From Rhodococcus tukisamuensis NBRC 100609 (GTDB lineage: Bacteria; Actinomycetota; Actinomycetes; Mycobacteriales; Mycobacteriaceae): 49,112 nucleotides of DNA. Shown here one piece after another: positions 44,086 through 49,112 of this stretch (positions are counted from its first letter, which is position 1; each line of letters starts with the position of its first letter). The stretch spans positions 1-49,112 of the forward strand of contig NZ_BCXG01000033.1 in the NCBI RefSeq assembly GCF_001894985.1. The letters run 5' to 3'. Under the pieces are notes generated by a model. That model made no database searches, was not told the origin of the DNA, and saw only the letters and a list, made by a program, of their open reading frames with translations. A program made the translations under genes and the position numbers.

Positions 44086-45231
44086 ATGCATCTCGATGAT
44101 CAGCTCGGCCGATGGATTCAACTCACGGGCCACGTTCGCGACACCCTCGACCCGATCCTGGGCATGATGTCCGATGGACAGAGGGTGCTGGTCGACAACG
44201 TGTTCCGCGGAGTCCAGTGGGCGCTCGGGGACTATCTTCACGCTGGCGATGCAGACGCTCCGCCCGAAGGCAGTGATCTGGCCGCGGTGGTCGGCCCGTT
44301 CGCCGCCACTCTGCGCGGGTATCAGGACATGACGACCGCGCCCGGCACGACCGCCGAACTCCGAGCCCTGCTGTCCGGTGTTCGTGATGCCGCCCAGGTA
44401 GCGCACCTCGCGCTCACCACCGACGACCGGCTGGCGACCCAGACCGTCGACGAGGTCATCGCTGACTTCGCCGACGAGTACCGGATTTCGCTGATACTCG
44501 CGCTCACGGCAAACCACGCGCTCTCACGGAACGTAGTCCACTGGCAGGAGTCCAAGGCCGCCGATCGAGCCACCGGTGACCACCTGGACGTGGCCACCAT
44601 GACGTTCGTCGCAGACGCTGGCGAGCGCACGATCCCCATGTCCAGCCTGACGGCTGCGAGCACCGTCGAGCCGCTCGTCGCCACCTACGGGAACTTCGCG
44701 GCGTCCATGCAGACCCTGAGGACCGGAGGTACGCCTCCCCCGATCTACCGGATGTCCTATCAGCAGTGGGTCACCAACGTCCACGCCGCGTGGGAGGACA
44801 CGTACCGTCCACGCCTCGCTGCCGCACACGGCGCCGACGATGCTGGGCAGCCGTGGACGAAGAACGACATCCGGTCCGAGTTCTTCAACGAGGTCCGCCA
44901 GATCCGCCACGACATCTCGCACAAGCAAGGCGTGTGCGTCGAGAGCGCCGGCAACACGCTGATCGGCTGGGTCGAGCCCGGCAAGGCGATCGCACCGACG
45001 CCGCAGCAGATGCTCGGGATGCTCGATCTGTTCCCCTACGACGAGCTGCGGCGCACGCCGACCAGAGCCCCGCGCACCACCGAGCGACTGCCCTACCAGT
45101 TCGACCTCGAGTGGATCGAGAAGGTCAAGGCCCACGTCGGGGCGATCGAGCCCGTCAAGAAGAAGCGGCCCGCCGTGCTCCAGCAGATCGTCGACGACTG
45201 GATGACCCAACCCGCCGCGGAGCCGACGTAG
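44086..45231 (+). CDS. 381-residue protein with a C-terminal HEPN-type R-X4-H motif
   Basis: No named family is recognised. Visible: an N-terminal helical part (QLGRWIQLTGHVRDTLDPIL, VDNVFRGVQWALGDYLHAGD), a middle region with ALTANHALSRNVVHWQESK, then TKNDIRSEFFNEVRQIRHDISHKQG with Arg274, His275 and His279. R-H-x-x-x-H in a long helix is the catalytic signature of HEPN ribonucleases, which act in toxin-antitoxin, abortive-infection and CRISPR-linked systems. A single short motif is weak proof. The C-terminus holds RTTERLPYQFDLEWIEKVKAHV. It is probably leaderless, with lower GC than its surroundings. No antitoxin (e.g. MNT) was seen beside it. Confidence 0.65.
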   Translation: MHLDDQLGRWIQLTGHVRDTLDPILGMMSDGQRVLVDNVFRGVQWALGDYLHAGDADAPPEGSDLAAVVGPFAATLRGYQDMTTAPGTTAELRALLSGVRDAAQVAHLALTTDDRLATQTVDEVIADFADEYRISLILALTANHALSRNVVHWQESKAADRATGDHLDVATMTFVADAGERTIPMSSLTAASTVEPLVATYGNFAASMQTLRTGGTPPPIYRMSYQQWVTNVHAAWEDTYRPRLAAAHGADDAGQPWTKNDIRSEFFNEVRQIRHDISHKQGVCVESAGNTLIGWVEPGKAIAPTPQQMLGMLDLFPYDELRRTPTRAPRTTERLPYQFDLEWIEKVKAHVGAIEPVKKKRPAVLQQIVDDWMTQPAAEPT

Positions 45232-45570
45232 GCTCCGCGTCCACCGGCACCACCCGGCGGACCTGCCTGGCTGGCCACGCGATCGACGCCGTGCTGGCCG
45301 GGAGCAGCCCGCGGTGGCGCCCGGCCCGCGAGCCAACTTGCACGCTATAAGCCCGCCGGAGGGGTGGACGCCGCGGCCCAGGCCCTGATGCCGCCGACGA
45401 GCCGAAAAACCTCAGTTGCTCCACGCCGACCCTGACGCAGGTGATCCACCAACGGGGACCCGCGCGTATCCGCCCTACATTCTTACGGTTTCCCAGGGCT
45501 TCTCATCGTCGGCTTCCCGTTTGCGTGTCGCATAAGTATCTTCCCATGGTTCAGCACCAAACCAACATTG
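45232..45570. other. Gene-free, AT-richer segment upstream of the tandem winged-helix gene
   Basis: 339 bases; the last 120 are markedly AT-rich for this genome (TACATTCTTACGG, CGCATAAGTATC, AACCAACATTGAC). A minus-strand frame (45475-45699) of 74 codons is not called. Such AT-rich control regions are typical of horizontally acquired units. The segment probably holds the terminator of the HEPN-like gene and the promoter region of the next gene; no strong hairpin is obvious. Confidence 0.4.
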
Positions 45571-45586
45571 ACTTACGGCTGTAAGT
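45571..45586 (+). promoter_or_regulatory. 16-bp palindromic operator candidate
   Basis: ACTTAC-GGCT-GTAAGT, a perfect 6-bp inverted repeat with a 4-base spacer, located 38 bases before the ATG at 45624. Position near -50 to -35 fits autoregulation by the winged-helix protein just downstream. Confidence 0.45.
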
Positions 45587-45611
45587 GCGGAGATGGTCCG
45601 ATCAGTACGCC

Positions 45612-45617
45612 TACTCT
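45612..45617 (+). promoter_or_regulatory. -10 box for leaderless winged-helix transcript
   Basis: TACTCT ends six bases before the ATG at 45624. The palindrome at 45571-45586 lies 25 bases upstream, over the expected -35 area. Confidence 0.5.
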
Positions 45618-45623
45618 GGTGGC

Positions 45624-46604
45624 ATGCAAGCAAACAAGAGATCCGGGCGAGTCGCGGAGATGCCGAGCAGCACACCACCTGCTGAATCCATATCTTCACC
45701 AGCGGAAACGAGGGAGGACCTTCTCAAGTTGACCGGCCGCAGGTACACGGTGGCTCGTCACGTCCTGGTGCAGCAGCCCAATTCCGAGATTCATCGGCCA
45801 AGCGTCCTCGGACCGATCGTCACCGACCGGAAGCGTCGATCGCTTCAGCTATACCTCCTGCTGCTCACGGTCCAGTCCCTGGTGCAGGCCCGAGACGACA
45901 AGGGGGAGCCTCCACTGCGTGCTGGTGTCTTGGCCCGGGCGCTATGCACCGAGAAGGGCCGGAAGTGGACACCCACACATGTCTCAGCCGCGTGGAACGA
46001 TCTCGAGGACCGCGGACTGGTCGAGCGCAGACGCCTCCCGCATGGCGTGGTGGTCAAACCGCGGCGCGAGGACGGCAAGGCCGATTACAGCAAGCCCGGG
46101 CAGAAGAAGGGCGACCGCTGGGAGACGTACTTCGTGATCCCACCCGAGTTTTGGACGGAGGAGTGGTTCGAGCGTCTGTCGCTCCCGGGATTGGCGATGC
46201 TACTGATCATCGCCTCCGAGACCAGCAACAAGGCTGAGGTCTGGCTGACCAACCAGGGCGCCGCGGGGTGGTACGGCATGTCCGAGCGGTCTGTCCAGGC
46301 CGGCATCGCGGATCTCAAGAACCATGGCCTCCTCGACATACGGGTCGAGTGGGTCAAGGCTTCGCTGTCCGCGATCGGAGCAACGGACCGCCACTGGTAC
46401 AGCCTTCTCAGCCCGTTCAGCTACGACGAACGACGTGCCCTTCAGAAGCAGGCCAAGGCTGAGCTCGAGGCACGACAGTTGGCCGCCAGCGCCGACAACA
46501 AGCCCTCCCGTCTGAGCACGAGCCGGAAGAAGTCCCTGAAGCGGAGCAAGCCGGCACCCGATTCCCAGCCGAACCCGACGCAGGAGAAGGCACTCAGAGA
46601 GTGA
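45624..46604 (+). CDS. Tandem winged-helix DNA-binding protein (Rep- or regulator-like)
   Basis: A 326-residue protein with a likely disordered N-terminus (about 45 residues), then two winged-helix units: first LYLLLLTVQSLVQARDDKG to TPTHVSAAWNDLEDRGLVERR (about residues 75-150), second LSLPGLAMLLIIASETSN with GMSERSVQAGIADLKNHGLL (about 190-250). It ends in a Lys/Arg-rich tail (SRKKSLKRSKPAP). Two adjacent winged helices recall plasmid initiators such as RepA/RepE and also replicative or phage regulators; which is not settled. ATG 45624 is chosen from the -10 box. The GTGA at its end overlaps a longer reading of the next small gene. Confidence 0.7.
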   Translation: MQANKRSGRVAEMPSSTPPAESISSPAETREDLLKLTGRRYTVARHVLVQQPNSEIHRPSVLGPIVTDRKRRSLQLYLLLLTVQSLVQARDDKGEPPLRAGVLARALCTEKGRKWTPTHVSAAWNDLEDRGLVERRRLPHGVVVKPRREDGKADYSKPGQKKGDRWETYFVIPPEFWTEEWFERLSLPGLAMLLIIASETSNKAEVWLTNQGAAGWYGMSERSVQAGIADLKNHGLLDIRVEWVKASLSAIGATDRHWYSLLSPFSYDERRALQKQAKAELEARQLAASADNKPSRLSTSRKKSLKRSKPAPDSQPNPTQEKALRE

Positions 46605-46672
46605 GCGCCCGCCCGATACCTGTATCCATCCACTTCCGGCCCCTCAGCCGCCCCTACCCCAACGGAGACACC

Positions 46673-46882
46673 GTGAACTCGACCGATGGCAACCGCCCCC
46701 GAGGCAACGGCCTCTTCTGCTGGTATACCCATCCCCTGACCACCGTGATCGTGGTGGTTCTCTCGACCCTGGTGTTCGCCTATTTCCTCGGCACCGAATT
46801 CGCGGTTACCGCCCTCGTCGGGCTCCTCAGCTACGTCACCGCGTGCGCCCGCGCCTACAAGCCGACCGGCACCACCGACTGA
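46673..46882 (+). CDS. 69-residue small membrane protein
   Basis: GTG 46673 follows ACGGAGACACC (46662-46672). The chain has two hydrophobic stretches: TTVIVVVLSTLVFAYFLG and FAVTALVGLLSYVTACA, with a short loop, and a tail KPTGTTD. The upstream in-frame GTG 46601, overlapping the winged-helix stop, gives 93 residues but has no ribosome site. Tail-end of the island with the winged-helix gene; function unknown. Confidence 0.6.
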   Translation: MNSTDGNRPRGNGLFCWYTHPLTTVIVVVLSTLVFAYFLGTEFAVTALVGLLSYVTACARAYKPTGTTD

Positions 46883-47005
46883 CCGGCGCCACATGACGAC
46901 CCACCCAACGCGACCGCAGAACGGTCCCGGCGAGGGATAGCCCGCCATCACTGGTGCCGGGCGCCAGCACCGAGCTGGTCCACGGCCGCCGGGCCGGGAA
47001 CCGAA

Positions 47006-47036
47006 GAAGGGCCCCACCGAAACGGTGGGGCCCTTC
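47006..47036. terminator. 14-bp hairpin, island terminator
   Basis: Arms 47006-47019 (GAAGGGCCCCACCG) and 47023-47036 pair exactly around AAA. It shares the GAAGGGCCCC core with the hairpin at 6302-6345, a recurring terminator type in this genome. Confidence 0.75.
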
Positions 47037-47414
47037 GGGCTGATGTGATCTCCGGGGTGGCGGCGGATCCGTTGCGGACCGCAGCGGATCAGCCGCACTG
47101 CCTCCGGTGCAGCGGGGTCGTCTTCAGGCCGTCCATCCCTGGGCGACGGCGGTTGCCAGGACACCGACCACCGTGTGGCGTGAAGGGGACCGGCCCGTAT
47201 GCGTCGGACCGGTCCTTGCCGTCAGTCCCGCCCATCGCGGATGTTCCTGTCCGTTCGGCCCCTTCACCTGGCGCGTTCTAGCGGTCCCCGCAACACCCTG
47301 GATTTCAGGGAGTTGCGGGGAAGTGGGCGCCTCAGTCGTCGTCGAGGGAGGCAGGCTAGTCAAGGAAGTCGACGTCGTGGCCGGGATCGAGCTCGTCGCT
47401 TGCGAAGGCGTAGT
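47037..47414. other. Gene-free segment with an imperfect hairpin (47286-47320)
   Basis: 378 bases without a supported gene. CCCCGCAAC-A-CCCTG (47286-47300), loop GATTT and CAGGG-A-GTTGCGGGG (47306-47320) form a 14-pair hairpin with one A-A mismatch, a compact structure not obviously a terminator. Overlapping frames on both strands have composition of non-coding sequence. Confidence 0.4.
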
Positions 47415-47681
47415 GACGCCACTGCGCTGGGACTCGTTGTTGACACCGTCGTGGACGGGTTCGCTACCGAAGAAGGATCCAGCCGCAAGATCGGCCGGGG
47501 CAACGAGTGGGCCGGGATCGTCATAGGGAATGCCCTCGGCATCCCCTCCCTCGGCATCGCCTATGGTGCAGTTGTCCAGTCGGCCAAAATCATCCTCGCC
47601 AACCTGAACGGCCGTACCTGCACGGACAGTGGCGCGACGGTTCCGTGTCCGGGTGCTGGCTTCCAGATCACCAACAACTGA
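47415..47681 (+). pseudogene. C-terminal remnant of a secreted-type protein
   Basis: From GAC 47415 the frame reads DATALGLVVDTVVDGFATEE and then a Gly/Ile/Val-rich stretch (GNEWAGIVIGNALGIPSLGI), with two Cys near the end (GRTCTDS, VPCPGAG) and a stop at 47681. Third-base GC is high in this frame, so it looks coding, but no signal peptide or start lies upstream: the same frame before 47415 is Arg-rich nonsense. The first in-frame start is GTG 47451 (76 residues). I read it as the mature end of an exported protein that lost its start; a true short gene cannot be excluded. Confidence 0.35.
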
Positions 47682-47692
47682 TGCACCCCGCT

Positions 47693-47738
47693 CCCGTGCG
47701 TCTCTTCGGCCCCACCACGGGCCAGAAGGACGCACGGG
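47693..47738. terminator. Hairpin before dapE
   Basis: CCCGTGCGTC at 47693 pairs with GACGCACGGG at 47729-47738, and GGCCC with GGGCC closer to the loop, with small bulges. It lies between the remnant and the dapE promoter. Confidence 0.5.
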
Positions 47739-47751
47739 CGGCGGAGCCGCC

Positions 47752-47757
47752 TAACCT
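47752..47757 (+). promoter_or_regulatory. -10 box for leaderless dapE transcript
   Basis: TAACCT ends six bases before the GTG at 47764, and no ribosome site lies in between. Confidence 0.5.
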
Positions 47758-47763
47758 GGTCGG

Positions 47764-48858
47764 GTGACCACTCTGCCGCGCCTGGACCTGCATGCCGACC
47801 CCATCGACCTGACCGCCGCGCTGGTGGACATCCCCAGCGTCTCCCAGGACGAATCGCTGATCGCCGACGTCGTCGAGGCCGCGTTGCGCGAGCAGACGAC
47901 CGGCTTCGAGGTGATCCGCAGCGGCAACTCGGTGCTGGCCCGCACCAACCGCGGCCTGCCCAGTCGGGTGATGCTGGCCGGGCACCTGGACACCGTGCCG
48001 ATCGCGGACAACGTGCCGAGCCGGCGCACCGTGGACGCGGTGGAGGGCGACGTGCTGCACGGCTGCGGCACCGTCGACATGAAGTCCGGTGACGCGGTGT
48101 TCCTGCACCTGGCCGCCACGATCTCCGACCTCGCGCACGACCTGACGCTGGTCTTCTACGACTGCGAGGAGATCGCCGCGCAGTACAACGGGCTCGGCCG
48201 CATCGAGCGCGAGCTGCCCGAGTGGCTGCAGGCCGACGTCGCGGTCCTGGGCGAGCCGTCCGGCGGCTTCATCGAGGCGGGCTGCCAGGGCACCCTGCGG
48301 GTGCGGCTCACCGCGTCCGGTACCCGCGCACACTCGGCGCGGTCCTGGCTGGGGGACAACGCGATCCACAAGCTGGCCCCGCTCCTCGCGCGGCTCGCGG
48401 ATTACCAGCCGAGGTCGGTGGACATCGACGGCTGCGTGTACCGGGAGGGGCTGTCGGCGGTGCGGATCTCCGGGGGCGTGGCGGGCAACGTGGTGCCCGA
48501 CGCGGCCGACGTGGACGTCAACTTCCGGTTCGCGCCGGACCGCAGCGTCGAGCAGGCGATCGCGCACGTCCGCGAGGTGCTCGGTGGCCTGGACCTCGAC
48601 CTCGAGGTGACCGACTCCTCGCCCGGCGCGCTGCCCGGTCTGGGCGCCCCGGCGGCGGCCGCGCTGATCGAGGCCGCGGGCGGGCAGTTCCGGGCCAAGT
48701 ACGGCTGGACCGACGTGTCCCGCTTCTCCGCGCTGGGCATCCCCGCGGTGAACTACGGCCCCGGCGACCCGAACCTGGCGCACAAGCGCGACGAGCGCGT
48801 CCCGGTGCAGCAGATCACCGACGTCACCGCCGTCCTGCGCGGGTACCTCAGCGCCTGA
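47764..48858 (+). CDS. dapE: Succinyl-diaminopimelate desuccinylase DapE
   Basis: A 364-residue M20 metallopeptidase-family enzyme that releases succinate to give L,L-DAP. The di-zinc motifs are [13 protein letters not shown] (His, Asp), [14 protein letters not shown] (bridging Asp) and [17 protein letters not shown] (Glu-Glu). A later dimer domain has [17 protein letters not shown], with His for substrate, and a final [15 protein letters not shown] with the C-terminal zinc His. Rv1202 is the counterpart. GTG 47764 has a -10 box six bases ahead, so leaderless. Read with dapC and dapD it completes the succinylase branch seen here. Confidence 0.95.
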   Translation: MTTLPRLDLHADPIDLTAALVDIPSVSQDESLIADVVEAALREQTTGFEVIRSGNSVLARTNRGLPSRVMLAGHLDTVPIADNVPSRRTVDAVEGDVLHGCGTVDMKSGDAVFLHLAATISDLAHDLTLVFYDCEEIAAQYNGLGRIERELPEWLQADVAVLGEPSGGFIEAGCQGTLRVRLTASGTRAHSARSWLGDNAIHKLAPLLARLADYQPRSVDIDGCVYREGLSAVRISGGVAGNVVPDAADVDVNFRFAPDRSVEQAIAHVREVLGGLDLDLEVTDSSPGALPGLGAPAAAALIEAAGGQFRAKYGWTDVSRFSALGIPAVNYGPGDPNLAHKRDERVPVQQITDVTAVLRGYLSA

Positions 48859-48863
48859 ACGCG

Positions 48864-48898
48864 TCCGGCCCCGCCTCGGTGAACGAGGCGGGGCCGGA
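48864..48898. terminator. 15-bp hairpin after dapE
   Basis: TCCGGCCCCGCCTCG (48864-48878) pairs exactly with 48884-48898 around GTGAA, five bases after the dapE stop and before the convergent porin gene. Confidence 0.75.
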
Positions 48899-48913
48899 AC
48901 GGGTGTGGCTGTC

Positions 48914-49112
48914 TCAGCCGATGCTGAAGGGCTGGCCCCACAGGGTGGTGGTGCTGGTGACGGTGTCGGTGTTCACCGTGACGGTCGCGAAGGAGCGGGC
49001 CTGCGCGTAGCCGGCGCAGCCGTTGACCGCCATGGTCGAGTCGGCGTAGGTGACCGATCCGCTCGTGCCCTTGAACGAGTGCGAGCCGGAGTGGCTCTCG
49101 GCGCCGTAGGCA
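48914..49112 (-). CDS. Probable MspA-like porin, C-terminal end only
   Basis: The last 66 residues are visible; the N-terminus lies beyond the window. The end NGCAGYAQARSFATVTV, then NTDTVTSTTTLWGQPFSIG, resembles the last strand of MspA-family outer-membrane porins of Mycobacterium and Rhodococcus (a short beta-strand pair, then YG-x-P and a hydrophobic end). One Cys is present in NGCAG. Its assignment depends on this tail, so it is tentative. It is convergent with dapE, separated by the hairpin at 48864-48898. Confidence 0.55.
   Translation of the reverse strand, partial: AYGAESHSGSHSFKGTSGSVTYADSTMAVNGCAGYAQARSFATVTVNTDTVTSTTTLWGQPFSIG

Noticed and set aside
45475-45699. 74-codon minus-strand frame with a WEDTYATRKREADDEKPW stretch
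   Set aside because: It overlaps the winged-helix start and its promoter palindrome and has no ribosome site; its second half looks protein-like, but support is too thin.
47124-47735. 203-codon minus-strand Thr/Ser-rich frame opposite the remnant
   Set aside because: Third-position GC favours the plus strand, and no start signal is seen.
42179-47763. Integrase, tRNA attachment site or CRISPR array in the accessory segment
   Set aside because: No Tyr/Ser recombinase motifs, tRNA cloverleaf or regular spacer pattern was found by eye.

Overview
The window looks like a chromosome segment of a high-GC mycolic-acid actinobacterium (Mycobacteriales; a Rhodococcus/Gordonia/Nocardiaceae-type genome rather than Mycobacterium itself). 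Reasons are the very high GC content, frequent GTG and TTG starts, mycothiol (mshB), F420 (fbiC) and phosphatidylinositol-mannoside (pimE, lpqW) genes, and an MspA-like porin end. The gene order follows M. tuberculosis Rv1158c to Rv1202: secreted Ala/Pro protein, pimE, phhB, mutT2, typA, lpqW, mshB, Rv1171-like membrane protein, fbiC, fdxA, dapC, pruA, proline dehydrogenase, fadD36, dapD, dapE. The genus is inferred, not proven.

Layout. 1-7.1 kb: cut-off winged-helix protein, CPBP membrane protease, ClC channel/antiporter, Tat-exported DUF1906 protein, DUF732 lipoprotein, a SnoaL-like protein, a protein built of nine-residue Ser/Ile/Gly repeats, and a secreted protein. 7.1-17.4 kb: the mannoside/mycothiol block with pimE, phhB, mutT2, a Lys/Cys-rich small protein, a LuxR remnant, typA, lpqW-mshB, membrane proteins and a secreted beta-propeller. 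17.4-24.3 kb: a minus-strand block with a family-5 uracil-DNA glycosylase coupled to a GH38 alpha-mannosidase, a secreted lipase, and two bacterial-PH-domain membrane proteins. 24.4-35.8 kb: plus-strand metabolic block with fbiC (F420), an unrecognised gene, fdxA-dapC (lysine/DAP), pruA-proline dehydrogenase, fadD36, an MDR reductase with a YrdB-like protein, and a PPOX-family protein. 35.9-42.2 kb: HNH/DUF222 protein, anchored protein, enoyl-CoA hydratase, SDR, and dapD translationally overlapped with an amino-acid permease. 42.2-47.7 kb: a stretch of lower apparent GC lying between dapD and dapE, which are neighbours in M. tuberculosis. It holds a secreted protein, a GNAT, two small single-helix membrane proteins, a 381-residue protein with a HEPN-type R-X4-H motif, a tandem winged-helix protein, and a secreted-protein remnant. 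47.7 kb to the end: dapE and the cut-off MspA-like protein.

Themes. pimE and lpqW act at the same PIM/LAM branch point. dapC, dapD and dapE give three steps of meso-DAP/lysine synthesis. pruA and proline dehydrogenase form one proline-catabolic unit. Several genes (685, 15529, 37341 minus, 44086, 45624, 47764) have a TANNNT box ending six or seven bases before the start codon, which predicts leaderless mRNAs. The candidate for something new is the dapD-dapE insertion with the HEPN-like protein. No CRISPR array, rRNA, tRNA, integrase or intact transposase was seen.
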